A stretch of DNA of 64,000 nucleotides from Rossellomorea aquimaris (GTDB lineage: Bacteria > Bacillota > Bacilli > Bacillales > Bacillaceae_B): positions 1 to 64,000 of the forward strand of contig NZ_MINN01000117.1 in the NCBI RefSeq assembly GCF_001877785.1, in the 5' to 3' direction. Shown here one piece after another: positions 43,514-53,842 of the stretch. The notes beneath the pieces are model-generated. The model saw only the letters and a program-made list of their open reading frames with translations. It made no database searches and had not been told where the DNA came from. The translations under genes were made by a program, and so were the position numbers. Each line of letters begins with the position of its first letter. Within the stretch, counting starts at the first letter, position 1.

Positions 43514-43651
43514 CAACGCTATTGATTTCCGTGCAAAACTCCGCTTTCCGCGGGTAGCTCGTGAGCCTCCTCAGAGCTGCGCTCCTGCGGGGTCTCACAT
43601 TAGCTACTCTTCCCGCAGGAGTCTGCGTCTTGCACTCCAATCAACCGCTGG
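43514..43651 (+). repeat. R1 element copy 10
   Basis: Complete simple copy: GCTATTGATTTCCGTGCAAAAC to GTCTTGCACTCCAATCAACCGC. In the 380-bp gap between uvrA and yvlA, which holds no gene. Confidence 0.87.
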
Positions 43652-43679
43652 AGTTCGGTAACTCCATCAAAACCTTTCG

Positions 43680-43715
43680 TAAAAAAAGAGAGCAGGATTT
43701 CTCCTAACTCTCATT
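43680..43715 (-). terminator. uvrBA operon terminator
   Basis: Minus strand GAGAGTTAGGAGAAATCCTGCTCTC followed by TTTTTTT, 12 bp after the uvrA stop. Confidence 0.82.
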
Positions 43716-43726
43716 TTTCTCATACT

Positions 43727-46600
43727 TTAACTTGTGACTTCTTCTTTTTCGCGGATTTTCTTTTTCATTCGTTCGCGGTCGCGGTCGAGGATCGGTTTCA
43801 GGTATTTGCCTGTGTAGGATCCCTTGGCTTCTGCGACTTTCTCGGGGGTTCCGCTGGCGATGATGGTTCCGCCTTTGTCTCCGCCTTCAGGTCCGAGGTC
43901 GACGATATAGTCGGCCGCTTTGATGACGTCGAGGTTGTGCTCGATGACGAGCACGGTATCGCCGTTATCGACAAGGCGCTGAAGGACGGTGAGGAGACGC
44001 GAAATATCATCGACATGGAGACCCGTTGTCGGTTCGTCCAGGATATACAGTGAGCGGCCCGTTGAACGGCGGTGCAGCTCGGATGCCAGTTTGACACGCT
44101 GCGCCTCCCCGCCGGAAAGCGTGGTCGCCGGCTGGCCGAGCTTGATGTAGCCGAGTCCCACATCCTCGATCGTCTGAAGCTTGCGATTGATTTTCGGGAT
44201 GTTCTCAAAGAACTTCACGGCATCTTCCACCGTCATCCCGAGGACGTCTGCAATATTCTTATCTTTATATTTCACTTCGAGTGTTTCACGGTTGTATCTC
44301 TTTCCATGACAGACTTCACATGGGACATATACATCCGGAAGGAAGTGCATTTCGATCTTGATGATTCCGTCTCCGCGGCACGCTTCACATCTTCCGCCTT
44401 TTACGTTGAAGCTAAAGCGACCTTTTTTGTATCCGCGCACCTTCGCTTCATTGGTTGTCGCGAATACATCGCGGATATCATCGAATACGCCGGTGTACGT
44501 TGCCGGGTTTGACCTCGGCGTCCGGCCGATCGGCGACTGGTCGATATCGATGACTTTATCGAGATGATCGACCCCCTTCACTTCCTTATGCTCCCCAGGC
44601 TTGGTTTTGGCATTGTGCAGTTTTTGGGCCAGGGATTTATGAAGGATTTCATTGATCAGCGTACTTTTACCGGAACCGGAAACACCGGTTACCGCCGTGA
44701 AGACACCAAGCGGAAACTTCGCTTTCACATTGCTCAGGTTGTTCTCTTTTGCTCCGACAATTTCGAGATATCGCCCGTCAGGCTTTCGTCTCTCCTGCGG
44801 GAGCGGGATGAATTTCTTCCCGGATAGATACTGTCCGGTCAATGAACTCTTGTCATTCATGACTTCATCCGGAGTCCCAGCCGCGATGACTTCACCGCCG
44901 TGCACGCCTGCACCCGGACCGATATCGATCAGATAATCGGCTGCGAGCATCGTATCCTCATCATGCTCGACGACAATCAGCGTATTGCCGATGTCACGCA
45001 TATTCTTGAGTGTATCGATCAAGCGCTCGTTATCACGCTGATGAAGTCCAATCGATGGTTCATCGAGGATATATAAGACTCCCGTCAATTGTGAACCGAT
45101 TTGGGTTGCCAGACGGATCCGCTGTGCTTCCCCTCCGGAAAGTGTCCCGGCTGCCCGGCTCAACGTCAGATAGTCCAGACCGACATTCACAAGGAAACCG
45201 AGACGTTCGCGGATCTCCCTGAGGATCAGCCTGGCAATCTTCATATCTTTTTCCGACAGCTCGAGCTTAGAGAAGAAATGATCTGCTTCCTCGATCGAGA
45301 AGGCAGTGACTTCCCCGATGTGGAGGGAGTCCACTTTTACGGCGAGACTCTCTTCTTTCAGCCGGTGGCCGTCACATGCAGGACAGTCCTGCTGCGCCAT
45401 GTATTTTTCCATTTGCTCCCGGATGTAGTCCGAGCTTGTTTCACGGTAGCGCCGCTCGATGTTTTTCATGACCCCTTCGAAGCGGAGATAATTCTCGCGC
45501 ACCTGTCCGAAGTCGTTTTCATAACGGAAATAGATTTCATCCCTGCCCGACCCCTTCAGGATCTTATCCATTTTATCTTTCGGGATATCCTTGACCGGCA
45601 CATCCATCGGGATGCTGTAGTGATCGCAGACCGCCTTCAAGAGGGATGGATAGTATTGTGAACTCGTCGGCTCCCACGGGGCGATCGCGTGCTCGTTCAA
45701 TGTTCGGTCCCAGTTCGGGATGACAAGGTCCTTGTCCACTTCAAGCTTCGTTCCAAGTCCGTCACAGCTCGGGCATGCCCCGAATGGACTGTTGAAAGAG
45801 AACATCCTCGGCTCAAGCTCCGTGATCGAGAACCCGCAGTAAGGGCAGGCATGATGCTCGCTGAACAGGAGCTCTTCCTCTCCGATCACATCGATGACGA
45901 CCTGTCCTTCAGCAAGACGGAGGGCCGTTTCCAATGAATCCGACAGACGCGCAGACACGCTGTCTTTTACGACGATACGGTCGATGATGACCTCGATCGT
46001 GTGCTTCTTATTTTTTTCAAGCTTGATCTCTTCCCCGAGATCCACGACCTCACCGTTCACGCGGACACGGACGAATCCCTGCTTCTTGATGTCTTCAAGC
46101 GTCTTGACATGGGTCCCTTTCCGCCCGGACACCACAGGTGCAAGAACCTGAAGCTTCGTACGCTCGGGATATTCAAGGATCCGATCGACCATCTGCTCGA
46201 TCGTCTGGGATGAGATTTCGATGCCGTGATTCGGGCAGATCGGTTTTCCGACACGGGCAAACAGCAGACGGAGATAGTCATAGATTTCAGTGACCGTCCC
46301 GACTGTCGACCTTGGGTTCTTGCTTGTCGTCTTCTGGTCAATCGAAATCGCCGGTGACAGTCCTTCGATGGAATCGACATCCGGTTTGTCCATCTGTCCC
46401 AGGAATTGACGGGCATACGCTGACAGGGACTCGACATAGCGCCGCTGCCCTTCAGCATAGATCGTGTCGAATGCCAGTGATGATTTTCCCGATCCGGACA
46501 GGCCGGTCAGGACGACCAGCTTATCCCTCGGAATTTTGATATCTATATTTTTTAAGTTATGAGCTCTGGCTCCTTGTACGATAATTTGGTCTTTGGCCAT
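43727..46600 (-). CDS. uvrA: Excinuclease ABC subunit A
   Basis: Damage-sensing ATPase of nucleotide excision repair; acts as dimer with UvrB. 957 aa: two ABC ATPase halves with Walker A GLSGSGKS (about 32-39) and GVSGSGKS (about 645-652), signatures [13 protein letters not shown] and [13 protein letters not shown], zinc fingers CPYCGF...CPSCDG and CEACRGDG...CEVCHG. Follows uvrB by 7 bp. Confidence 0.99.
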   Translation of the reverse strand: MAKDQIIVQGARAHNLKNIDIKIPRDKLVVLTGLSGSGKSSLAFDTIYAEGQRRYVESLSAYARQFLGQMDKPDVDSIEGLSPAISIDQKTTSKNPRSTVGTVTEIYDYLRLLFARVGKPICPNHGIEISSQTIEQMVDRILEYPERTKLQVLAPVVSGRKGTHVKTLEDIKKQGFVRVRVNGEVVDLGEEIKLEKNKKHTIEVIIDRIVVKDSVSARLSDSLETALRLAEGQVVIDVIGEEELLFSEHHACPYCGFSITELEPRMFSFNSPFGACPSCDGLGTKLEVDKDLVIPNWDRTLNEHAIAPWEPTSSQYYPSLLKAVCDHYSIPMDVPVKDIPKDKMDKILKGSGRDEIYFRYENDFGQVRENYLRFEGVMKNIERRYRETSSDYIREQMEKYMAQQDCPACDGHRLKEESLAVKVDSLHIGEVTAFSIEEADHFFSKLELSEKDMKIARLILREIRERLGFLVNVGLDYLTLSRAAGTLSGGEAQRIRLATQIGSQLTGVLYILDEPSIGLHQRDNERLIDTLKNMRDIGNTLIVVEHDEDTMLAADYLIDIGPGAGVHGGEVIAAGTPDEVMNDKSSLTGQYLSGKKFIPLPQERRKPDGRYLEIVGAKENNLSNVKAKFPLGVFTAVTGVSGSGKSTLINEILHKSLAQKLHNAKTKPGEHKEVKGVDHLDKVIDIDQSPIGRTPRSNPATYTGVFDDIRDVFATTNEAKVRGYKKGRFSFNVKGGRCEACRGDGIIKIEMHFLPDVYVPCEVCHGKRYNRETLEVKYKDKNIADVLGMTVEDAVKFFENIPKINRKLQTIEDVGLGYIKLGQPATTLSGGEAQRVKLASELHRRSTGRSLYILDEPTTGLHVDDISRLLTVLQRLVDNGDTVLVIEHNLDVIKAADYIVDLGPEGGDKGGTIIASGTPEKVAEAKGSYTGKYLKPILDRDRERMKKKIREKEEVTS

Positions 46601-46607
46601 TCCTGTT

Positions 46608-48590
46608 TCACCCTTCCGCCTTTAGCTCAAGAATGGTGTCGCGAAGCTGGGCTGCCCGTTCAAAGTCGAGCGCCTTGGCCGCTTCTTTCATTTCCACTTC
46701 CAAGCTAGCAATAAGTTTTTGTCGCTCCGGTTTGGACATTTTCGATACGTTTGTCTCTTTCCCCTCATAAACCCCTGCTTCTTCAGCAGCATGGGTCGCA
46801 CGGATGACATCCCTGATTTCTTTTTGGATTGTCGTCGGCGTGACGCCATGCTTTTCGTTATATTCAATCTGGATTTCACGGCGTCGTTTCGTTTCATCGA
46901 TCGCCTTCTGCATGGAATCCGTCATCTTATCGGCATACATGATGACTTTACCGTTCGAGTTACGCGCAGCACGTCCGATCGTCTGGATGAGGGAACGCTC
47001 GGACCTGAGGAATCCTTCTTTATCCGCATCGAGGATCGTTACGAGCGATACCTCAGGGATATCCAGTCCTTCACGGAGCAGGTTGATTCCCACAAGGACA
47101 TCATATTTTCCAAGACGCAGGTCACGGATGATTTCGATCCGTTCGAGCGTCTTGATTTCCGAGTGCAGATATTGCACTTTGATGCCGATTTCTTTTAAAT
47201 AAGCAGAAAGATCCTCTGACATTTTCTTTGTCAGTGTCGTCACGAGGACGCGCTCATTTTTCTCGATCCGCTCATTGATTTCACCGAGAAGGTCATCGAT
47301 CTGTCCTTCGATCGGACGCACTTCGATAACCGGATCAAGCAGACCTGTCGGACGGATGATCTGTTCCACCATTTCAGGGCTGTGTTCAAGTTCATATGGC
47401 CCCGGCGTTGCGGAAACATAAAGGAGCTGCTGGACCTTTTCTTCGAATTCCTCGAACCTGAGCGGTCTATTATCCATCGCTGAAGGCAGACGGAAACCGT
47501 GGTCGACAAGCACTTTCTTCCGTGCCTGGTCCCCGTTGAACATCCCCCTGATCTGAGGCAGAGTCACGTGGGACTCATCCACCACAATCATGAAATCATC
47601 CGGAAAATAATCCAGGAGCGTATAAGGTGTGGAACCCGGCGGCCTCAATGTAAGGTGGCGGGAATAGTTCTCGATTCCCGAACAGAAGCCCATTTCCCTC
47701 ATCATTTCAAGGTCATAGCGGGTCCGCTGTTCGAGGCGCTGTGCTTCGAGGAGCTTCCCGTCTTCTTTCATGATCGCCAGCTGTTCTTCCAGTTCTTTCT
47801 CGATATTTTTGATCGCGACCTGCATCTTTTCTTCGCGGGTTACGAAGTGGGATGCCGGGAAGATAGCGACGTGATCACGGTCTCCCATGATTTCGCCTGT
47901 CAGGGCATCGACTTCGCGGATCCGGTCGATCTCATCCCCGAAGAACTCCACACGCATGCAGTGTTCATCACGCGATGCCGGGAAGATTTCCACAACATCC
48001 CCGCGTACGCGGAATGTCCCGCGCTTGAAATCGATGTCGTTGCGTTCGTATTGGATATCCACAAGCTTGCGTAGAAGCTGATTCCGCTCGATTTCCATCC
48101 CTGTCCTGAGGGACAGGACAAGCTCACGGTATTCTTCCGGGTTACCGAGCCCGTATATGCATGAAACGGAAGCGATGATGATGACATCCCTCCGCTCGAA
48201 TAAAGCGGATGTCGCCGAGTGGCGGAGCTTATCGATTTCATCATTGATGCTTGCGTCTTTTTCTATAAATGTATCGGTCTGGGGAACATACGCCTCAGGC
48301 TGATAATAATCGTAGTAGCTGACGAAATACTCGACAGCATTATCCGGGAAAAACTCTTTAAATTCGCTGTAAAGCTGACCGGCAAGTGTTTTATTGTGGG
48401 CAATAATCAATGTCGGTTTCTCCACTTTTTGAATTACGTTGGAAACGGTAAAGGTCTTACCGGTACCTGTCGCCCCGAGAAGCGTCTGATGACGTTTCCC
48501 TTCATTAACGCCTTGAACCAATCTGTCGATTGCCTTCGGTTGATCGCCTTCCGGCTTGTATTTGGACTTTAATTGAAATTGTTCCTTCAC
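46608..48590 (-). CDS. uvrB: Excinuclease ABC subunit B
   Basis: Helicase-like damage verification subunit that recruits UvrC. 660 aa: Walker A GATGTGKT (39-46), beta-hairpin region [16 protein letters not shown] (about 92-107), DEAD-like [10 protein letters not shown], helicase motif [14 protein letters not shown], and a C-terminal UVR domain (about 622-657). A LexA (DinR) box lies 124 bp upstream (48714-48727), so the uvrBA operon is expected to be SOS-inducible. Confidence 0.99.
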   Translation of the reverse strand: MKEQFQLKSKYKPEGDQPKAIDRLVQGVNEGKRHQTLLGATGTGKTFTVSNVIQKVEKPTLIIAHNKTLAGQLYSEFKEFFPDNAVEYFVSYYDYYQPEAYVPQTDTFIEKDASINDEIDKLRHSATSALFERRDVIIIASVSCIYGLGNPEEYRELVLSLRTGMEIERNQLLRKLVDIQYERNDIDFKRGTFRVRGDVVEIFPASRDEHCMRVEFFGDEIDRIREVDALTGEIMGDRDHVAIFPASHFVTREEKMQVAIKNIEKELEEQLAIMKEDGKLLEAQRLEQRTRYDLEMMREMGFCSGIENYSRHLTLRPPGSTPYTLLDYFPDDFMIVVDESHVTLPQIRGMFNGDQARKKVLVDHGFRLPSAMDNRPLRFEEFEEKVQQLLYVSATPGPYELEHSPEMVEQIIRPTGLLDPVIEVRPIEGQIDDLLGEINERIEKNERVLVTTLTKKMSEDLSAYLKEIGIKVQYLHSEIKTLERIEIIRDLRLGKYDVLVGINLLREGLDIPEVSLVTILDADKEGFLRSERSLIQTIGRAARNSNGKVIMYADKMTDSMQKAIDETKRRREIQIEYNEKHGVTPTTIQKEIRDVIRATHAAEEAGVYEGKETNVSKMSKPERQKLIASLEVEMKEAAKALDFERAAQLRDTILELKAEG

Positions 48591-48675
48591 CGTGAAACCT
48601 CCTGTACTAAAGAATCCGTACCTTGTTATTTACCTATTTATTCACAAATTAAACACAGTCCATTCATCTATACAC

Positions 48676-48681
48676 ATTCTA
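48676..48681 (-). promoter_or_regulatory. uvrB extended -10
   Basis: TGGTAGAAT on the minus strand (TG-n-TAGAAT), with TTGGTT 19 bp upstream as poor -35. Places the start near 48669, about 80 nt before uvrB. Confidence 0.45.
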
Positions 48682-48713
48682 CCACATATCGCAGGGAAAT
48701 AACCAATAAAAAG

Positions 48714-48727
48714 CGAACAAAAGTTCG
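48714..48727. promoter_or_regulatory. LexA (DinR) box upstream of uvrB
   Basis: CGAACAAAAGTTCG matches the Gram-positive SOS box CGAACRNRYGTTCG at all but one position. Confidence 0.85.
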
Positions 48728-48955
48728 TTTATTTCGTCCCAGGGATCCTTGCTTTGTTTTGCAAGGAAAAGAGCGTTGTGGAGGATTTGGGGATAACTGT
48801 GGAATGTTGATTATTCGATTTTTTACGTCTTCGGATATGATTTCATGCCGGCGGGAGTGGATGCAGATCAATTTATACGGGGATAATCCCAATTAATTTT
48901 CGGAGGGGGATTGTTTAGAGGCGAAAAGCATAAAATGGATGGGCCTTGAATCCGG

Positions 48956-49053
48956 AATCTTCGAATTTCAGGTTGAAATCTTTTAATTTTGAGCCTTAAT
49001 CTTTCAATATTAACCATTATTCTTCGAATTCCGCCCCATAATCTTTTAATTTC
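48956..49053 (+). repeat. Phased 21-bp array, core AATCTTTTAATTTT
   Basis: Units at about 48956 (AATCTTCGAATTT), 48977 (AATCTTTTAATTTT), 48998 (AATCTTTCAATATT), 49018 (TATTCTTCGAATT) and 49040 (AATCTTTTAATTT), steps of 20-22 bp. Confidence 0.65.
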
Positions 49054-49268
49054 CAAGATAATTCCGTCAAATAGAAATAAATTCCAAAAACCACGACCTT
49101 CTCCCGCATGACCCCCAATACCAATACCGAACTGGCTGCTTTAATAGGAGTCTGCGGATGATCACGGTTAATGGTGCCCCAATCCAAATAAATGTACCGG
49201 AAATCATTTTTATGTGCAGATTTGGTCGATGATAAGCTAAAACAATACACACAACCTGTTAATAACTA

Positions 49269-49419
49269 TGTGTATAAATTACCAATTATTGTGGAAAACG
49301 ACAATTCTTATCCACATTTCTGATCGTAACCTGTGAATAATGTGTATGAATCCGGATTCATAGTGTGAATAAATTCAGAACAATCTAGTTTATTCACAAT
49401 ACTCTGCCAGTTATCCACA
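49269..49419. promoter_or_regulatory. Cluster of DnaA boxes
   Basis: Exact matches to TTATNCACA: 49269-49277 (minus), 49308-49316 (plus, TTATCCACA), 49332-49340 (minus), 49364-49372 (minus), 49390-49398 (plus) and 49411-49419 (plus, TTATCCACA). One-mismatch boxes: 49290-49298 (TTTTCCACA, minus) and 49341-49349 (TCATACACA, minus). Eight boxes in 151 bp. There is no dnaA, dnaN or rpmH nearby, so this is not the replication origin. Confidence 0.8.
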
Positions 49420-49432
49420 ATCCGTATAAAAA

Positions 49433-49473
49433 GAAAAACCCGGGCACTGTTTTGGTCCACAGTGCTCAGGTTT
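49433..49473 (-). terminator. csbA terminator
   Basis: Minus strand CCTGAGCACTGTGGACC...ACAGTGCCCGGGTTTTTC, stem of about 11 bp with mismatches; the 5' arm overlaps the csbA stop codon. Confidence 0.8.
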
Positions 49474-49696
49474 TTTGTTTCGCTTTGTTCATCATACGAT
49501 TGCTGTACCAGAATCCGACGGTGAGGGATGCTGCGTCGACGACGATCAGTCCCCAGGAGTCGGTATATCCTTTTGATACGGATGCAGCGATCAGGGCTAC
49601 GGTAAGTATGAGTCCGACGTAGTGATTGTAGGTGACTCTGGCGAACAGAATCACGAGCAATCCCGGCAAAAAGATACCCAGTATGATTTTAGACAC
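49466..49696 (-). CDS. csbA: CsbA family membrane protein
   Basis: 76 aa with two or three hydrophobic helices (about 3-20, 25-42, 48-66) and the family stretch RVTYNHYVGLILTVALIAASVSKGYTDSW-like. CsbA is a sigma-B-controlled protein of unknown function; in B. subtilis it lies directly upstream of uvrB, as here, but with a much shorter gap. Confidence 0.92.
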   Translation of the reverse strand: MSKIILGIFLPGLLVILFARVTYNHYVGLILTVALIAASVSKGYTDSWGLIVVDAASLTVGFWYSNRMMNKAKQKT

Positions 49697-49769
49697 GGTC
49701 CACTCTCCTCAAATGACGGGAATAACCATATTTTAACGAATAACTTCGCCCGATGAAAGGTTTTTCTCG

Positions 49770-50411
49770 TTATTCGTCCGCGGAGTGGATCAACCGCTCC
49801 GTCCGTTCTTTCAATTCACTGTGGGGGATGAATTTTTCCGAGAGCATGTCGGGGAGGATGTAGTCGAGGAAATATTGGACGCACCCGAGCTCCCTGAATT
49901 TCATGATGGTCGACAGGGCTCCCTCATAAATCTCCATGAATAACGGGTCCGGATTGCCCTTCTGGATTTCGCCGAATGATTCATAAAGAAGATCGATTTT
50001 ATCGGCGACCGACAGGATCTGGCCTTCGAGTGATGCATCCTTCCCTTCCTTGAACCGTTCCCTGTAGACGTCCTGGAACTGCGGCGGGATTTCGGTGTTG
50101 ATGAATTTTTTGACCATCTGATCTTCCACCTGGCTGAACAGTTCGCGGAGTTCTGCCGATGCATATTTCACCGGTGTTTTGATGTCGCCCGTGAACAACT
50201 CGGCATAGTCATGGTTCAGCGATTTTTCGTAAAGGGCCTTCCAGTCGACCTCTTGTCCATTCTGTTCCTCCACGGTCCCGAGGAATTGTGAGATCTTGGT
50301 CACCTTGAAGGAGTGGCTGGCCACATTATGTTCGTGATATTTGAACCTCCCCGGACAGCGCACGAGCGTCTCAAGGTCGGACAGGCTTTTGAAATAGTGA
50401 TGGATTCCCAT
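49770..50411 (-). CDS. YfbR-like HD-domain nucleotidase
   Basis: 213 aa. E. coli YfbR is a 5'-deoxynucleotidase with the metal/catalytic set His33, His68, Asp69, Asp137; here H33 (ASHSF), H67-D68 (LNHDYAE) and D137 (VADKID) fall at the same places, so a metal-dependent dNMP or related phosphohydrolase is likely. Cytoplasmic. The substrate range is inferred from the family. Confidence 0.87.
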   Translation of the reverse strand: MGIHHYFKSLSDLETLVRCPGRFKYHEHNVASHSFKVTKISQFLGTVEEQNGQEVDWKALYEKSLNHDYAELFTGDIKTPVKYASAELRELFSQVEDQMVKKFINTEIPPQFQDVYRERFKEGKDASLEGQILSVADKIDLLYESFGEIQKGNPDPLFMEIYEGALSTIMKFRELGCVQYFLDYILPDMLSEKFIPHSELKERTERLIHSADE

Positions 50412-50461
50412 TGTATTCTCCTCTCTCTTATATCGTTCCGGGATGTACCCTTACCCTTATT

Positions 50462-51232
50462 TTATTTAAAAGAAACCAGCCCTTCCACTTCCCCGGCCAG
50501 GATGGCATTGAGTGCATCGTGATGGAGGGTCGGGATCTGGTGGGATGCCCCGGGTATGATGTAGACTTTCTTCGGGTGACAGTCTTTGTAGCACTCCATT
50601 TGATCGTTGACCCAGTCCGATTTCTCTCCGTATATGAGCAGAAGCGGCACCTTGCAGCGGTTCATTTTTTCAATGCCGTCATAATTCAGTGACTGCTTGT
50701 AAAAATGGTACCAGACTTCCGGATTCGCCTTATTCATGTGAAGGACGAGTTCTTTGCGTTCCGACTTATCTTTCGTATGGGCCTTTGAGATGATCTTGGC
50801 GAGCCGTACCGGATGATGACGGACCATCTTCATCCCGATGAGGTGCATCATTTTCAGCTTATTGTGGACAACCCTGGGGTAAGCCCCGATCAGGATCATG
50901 GCGCTTACTCTTTCATTATATGCCGCGGCGAATTCTTGTGCGATCACACCTCCGGCTGAATATCCGAGGAGTACACATGTGGATAACTGTAAATGATCAA
51001 GAAGGAAAAGAAGTTCATCCACAAAGGAATCAAGGCTAATGAACGGCTTCAGAGTCGGAGAATCTCCGTGTCCCGATAAATCCGGGATGATCAGCCGGAA
51101 ATGACTGGCAAGGGAGTGCTGTTTTGAAAATACGGCCCTCCCCATTCCAGGGGGATGAATGAATAGCAGCGGAGTCCCTTTTCCGATATCGTCATAAAAT
51201 AGGGTGGACCCCTGATAAGGTACGCTTGGCAT
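50462..51232 (-). CDS. Alpha/beta hydrolase
   Basis: 256 aa with an intact fold: LFIHPPGMG (oxyanion region), nucleophile Ser92 in GYSAGG, acid Asp in YGEKSDW (about 202) and His in PGASHQIP (about 229). Substrate unknown; similar to esterase/peroxidase-like hydrolases of the family. Its ribosome site GGGAGG lies inside the 3' arm of the serA terminator hairpin, so translation or transcription may be conditional. Confidence 0.88.
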   Translation of the reverse strand: MPSVPYQGSTLFYDDIGKGTPLLFIHPPGMGRAVFSKQHSLASHFRLIIPDLSGHGDSPTLKPFISLDSFVDELLFLLDHLQLSTCVLLGYSAGGVIAQEFAAAYNERVSAMILIGAYPRVVHNKLKMMHLIGMKMVRHHPVRLAKIISKAHTKDKSERKELVLHMNKANPEVWYHFYKQSLNYDGIEKMNRCKVPLLLIYGEKSDWVNDQMECYKDCHPKKVYIIPGASHQIPTLHHDALNAILAGEVEGLVSFK

Positions 51233-51297
51233 ATATAAAAACCTCCCTTATTCCGAGTGAGTGTCTCTTACACATTCTTCTCGGGATAAGGGAGTTC
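51233..51297 (-). terminator. serA terminator, overlapping the next ribosome site
   Basis: Minus strand CTCCCTTATCCCGAG...CTCGGAATAAGGGAG followed by GTTTTTATAT. Stem of about 14 bp with one mismatch and a long loop. The GGGAGG of the 3' arm is the Shine-Dalgarno of the downstream hydrolase gene. Confidence 0.8.
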
Positions 51298-51309
51298 TAG
51301 TCATCCTTT

Positions 51310-52485
51310 TTAGATGAGGCGCACCGATACGACGCCATCGATGGCTTTCAATTTTGTTTTGACATCGTTCTGCTCTTCTTCAGTCAGCTTTTGGTCTAGG
51401 TCGATCATCGTGTAGGCCCATGTGTTCTTACTGCGGTTGATCATGTCGGCGATGTTGACGGCATAGCCGGATAAGGTCGTCGTGATGCCCCCGACCATGT
51501 TCGGGATGTTTTTGTGCATGACGGACAGACGCATCTTGCCGCTGTATGGAAGGTCCACGTCCGGCAGGTTGACGGCGTGCTTGATGTTCCCTGTCTCAAG
51601 ATACGTTTTCAGCTGCTGCGCCGCCATGACGGCGCAGTTTTCTTCCGATTCGACGGTGGAAGCGCCGAGATGCGGAACAGGGATGACATTTTTCAATCCC
51701 AGGACCTTTTCATTTGGAAAATCGGTGACGTATTTTTTGACGGTGCCCGCGTTCAATACCTCACCGAGGGCATGCTCATCAACCAGTTCCCCTCGTGAGA
51801 AATTGAGGAGGGTGATGCCTTTTTTCATGCGCAGAAAGCTGTCATTGTTCACGAAATGCTTCGTCTTGTCCGTAAGGGGGATATGGAATGTGACAAAATC
51901 GCACTGCGCCCAGACGTCTTCGATGTTATGGGCGCGTTTCACGTCCTGTGACAGTCTCCAAGCGGCATCGACTGAGATGAACGGATCGTAAGCGACGACA
52001 TCCATTCCGAGTGCGAGGGCGTCATTCGCGACAAGGACACCGATGGCACCGAGACCGACGACACCGAGCTTTTTCCCCTTGATTTCACTTCCGACGAATT
52101 CCTTTTTCTTTGCCTCGACGACCGAGGCTGCATGTTCCTCTCCATGAAGCGTCTGCGCCCAGCCCACCGCAGAATAGAGATTGCGTGCAGAAGCGATCAG
52201 ATTGGCAAGCACAAGTTCCTTAACGGCATTGGCATTCGCCCCCGGCGTGTTGAACACGACGATCCCCTTCTCGGTACAGTCATCGACCGGGATATTGTTC
52301 ACGCCCGCACCGGCACGCGCAATCGCTTTTAACGACGGAGGGAATGAGAAATCATGTAGATCCTTGGACCTGACGAGCAGGCCGTCGGGATCTCCCTCCC
52401 CGTTCAGGAGATAGTTGAGATCATCCTCTATTAATGAAAGTCCGCTTTTGGCTATCGCATTGTACGTATTGATTGTCAGCATCAT
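51310..52485 (-). CDS. serA: D-3-phosphoglycerate dehydrogenase, short form
   Basis: First step of serine synthesis from 3-phosphoglycerate. 391 aa, the short type without the intervening ASB domain of the 525-aa B. subtilis SerA: substrate-binding part, NAD Rossmann motif GVVGLGAIG (about 145-153), catalytic Arg/Glu/His in NFSRGELVDE and PHLGASTVESEE, and a C-terminal ACT domain (about 315-391) that may bind serine. Two adjacent ATGs; overlap with the serC stop. Confidence 0.95.
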   Translation of the reverse strand: MMLTINTYNAIAKSGLSLIEDDLNYLLNGEGDPDGLLVRSKDLHDFSFPPSLKAIARAGAGVNNIPVDDCTEKGIVVFNTPGANANAVKELVLANLIASARNLYSAVGWAQTLHGEEHAASVVEAKKKEFVGSEIKGKKLGVVGLGAIGVLVANDALALGMDVVAYDPFISVDAAWRLSQDVKRAHNIEDVWAQCDFVTFHIPLTDKTKHFVNNDSFLRMKKGITLLNFSRGELVDEHALGEVLNAGTVKKYVTDFPNEKVLGLKNVIPVPHLGASTVESEENCAVMAAQQLKTYLETGNIKHAVNLPDVDLPYSGKMRLSVMHKNIPNMVGGITTTLSGYAVNIADMINRSKNTWAYTMIDLDQKLTEEEQNDVKTKLKAIDGVVSVRLI

Positions 52486-53567
52486 GATCCTCCTTCACTC
52501 AGTTCGCGTTCAAAGTTTTTCATGAAATCGATGAGCTCCTTCACACCCTCGAGCGGCATCGCGTTGTAAATGCTTGCGCGCATGCCCCCGACAGAACGGT
52601 GACCTTTCAGGAACTCTAAGCCTGCTTCCTTTGCTTCCTTTAAAAATCTGGCATTCACTTCATCTTTTTCTGCAGTAAAAGGGATGTTCATGAGTGACCG
52701 GTTTTCCGGTGAAACCGGGTTATGGAAGAGACCGGACTGATCGATCGCCGAGTACAGCAGCTCCGCTTTTTCCCGGTTGCGCGCTTCCATCCCCTCTAAT
52801 CCGCCATTGTCTTTCACCCATTGAAGCACGAGTTTCAATACATAGATGGAGAAGGTCGGCGGGGTGTTGAACAACGAGCCGTGCTTTACATAGGTGTCGT
52901 AATCCAGGAGTGCCGGACAATGCTCAGGCGCATTGCCGACAAGGTCCTTGCGGATGATCGCGACCGTGACTCCGGACGGTCCGAGATTTTTTTGGGCGCC
53001 GGCGTATATGAGACCGAATTTTGATACATCCAGTCCCTCTGACAGGATATGCGAGGACATGTCGGCGATCAGCGGGATGTCCCCGGTCTCGGGATAGCCG
53101 TTGAACCGCGTTCCTTCTATTGTATTATTCGAGGTGATATGTACATACCGGGCGTCTTTTGAAAAATCATCACGAGAAAATTGCGGGATGCTATGTTGAT
53201 TTTCCATCTCATGCGTCCTCACTTCCCCGACTTTATCCGCTTCTTTCACCGCTTTTTTCGACCAGCTGCCGGTGACGATATAGTCGGCGGTCTGGCCCGG
53301 GCCGAGCAGATTCAGCGGAATCATCGAAAATTGCAGGGAAGCCCCGCCCTGCATGAACAGCACATGATAATCGTCCGGAATGCTTAGCAGCTCACGGAGC
53401 AGTGCTTCGGCCCCGTCGATGATTTCCTGGAATGCAGCGGAACGGTGACTGAGCTCCATCACGGACATGCCTGTCCCTTCATAATCAAGCAGTTCACTCT
53501 GCACTTTTTCGAGTACCGGCTTCGGCAGCACCGCGGGACCTGCCGAGAAATTATAAACAGTTTTCAT
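52482..53567 (-). CDS. serC: Phosphoserine aminotransferase
   Basis: Second step of serine synthesis, PLP-dependent, glutamate as amino donor. 361 aa; PLP-lysine Lys193 in YAGAQKNLGPSG, SerC signatures FSAGPAVLP, SHRSAAFQEII and GGMRASIYNAMPLEGV. Translationally coupled to serA (overlapping stop/start). A divergent cre-like sequence further upstream (53653) has two mismatches and is not called. Confidence 0.98.
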   Translation of the reverse strand: MKTVYNFSAGPAVLPKPVLEKVQSELLDYEGTGMSVMELSHRSAAFQEIIDGAEALLRELLSIPDDYHVLFMQGGASLQFSMIPLNLLGPGQTADYIVTGSWSKKAVKEADKVGEVRTHEMENQHSIPQFSRDDFSKDARYVHITSNNTIEGTRFNGYPETGDIPLIADMSSHILSEGLDVSKFGLIYAGAQKNLGPSGVTVAIIRKDLVGNAPEHCPALLDYDTYVKHGSLFNTPPTFSIYVLKLVLQWVKDNGGLEGMEARNREKAELLYSAIDQSGLFHNPVSPENRSLMNIPFTAEKDEVNARFLKEAKEAGLEFLKGHRSVGGMRASIYNAMPLEGVKELIDFMKNFERELSEGGS

Positions 53568-53842
53568 TTATGACACCACCCTATCTGAAAGTTCCGATTT
53601 TTTTCAAATTATAGTGAAATCGCGCGGCTGCGTCAATCCCACTCTACCCACATGTAAACGCTTAATCACCCCCTTTTTTGTCCATTTTCCTATTCATCGT
53701 ATCGTTCTATATGTTTTTGAAAAAAGATTGGAGGTCCCTCCCTCGCTGCGGTGAAGCAGCAAAGAACCGGCTTTTAATACGAAAGAATCGAAACTTTCGG
53801 ATGTTCACTTTTTCACATTTTCAAGGGATATTGTGGAAACTG
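53568..53842. other. Upstream region of serC and lipoprotein A, no gene seen
   Basis: The divergent spacer is 391 bp in all. Apart from the twin promoter core at 53843-53862 I see no repeat, riboswitch or reading frame. Confidence 0.5.

Larger units (their letters stand above)
48591..49465. other. 875-bp intergenic region csbA/uvrB
   Basis: No gene. It holds the uvrB promoter and LexA box at the uvrB end, a phased array (48956-49053), and a dense DnaA-box cluster (49269-49419) at the csbA end. A further exact TTATTCACA lies at 48639-48647. Confidence 0.7.

Noticed and set aside
47499..48074. Plus-strand frame of 191 codons opposite uvrB
   Set aside because: Shadow of a highly conserved gene, no start signals.
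49269..49419. Replication origin
   Set aside because: DnaA boxes are present, but dnaA, dnaN, rpmH and other origin genes are absent, and the gene neighbourhood is that of uvrBA-csbA.
53653..53666. cre-like site TGTAAACGCTTAAT upstream of serC
   Set aside because: Two mismatches in the right half; not enough to claim CcpA control.
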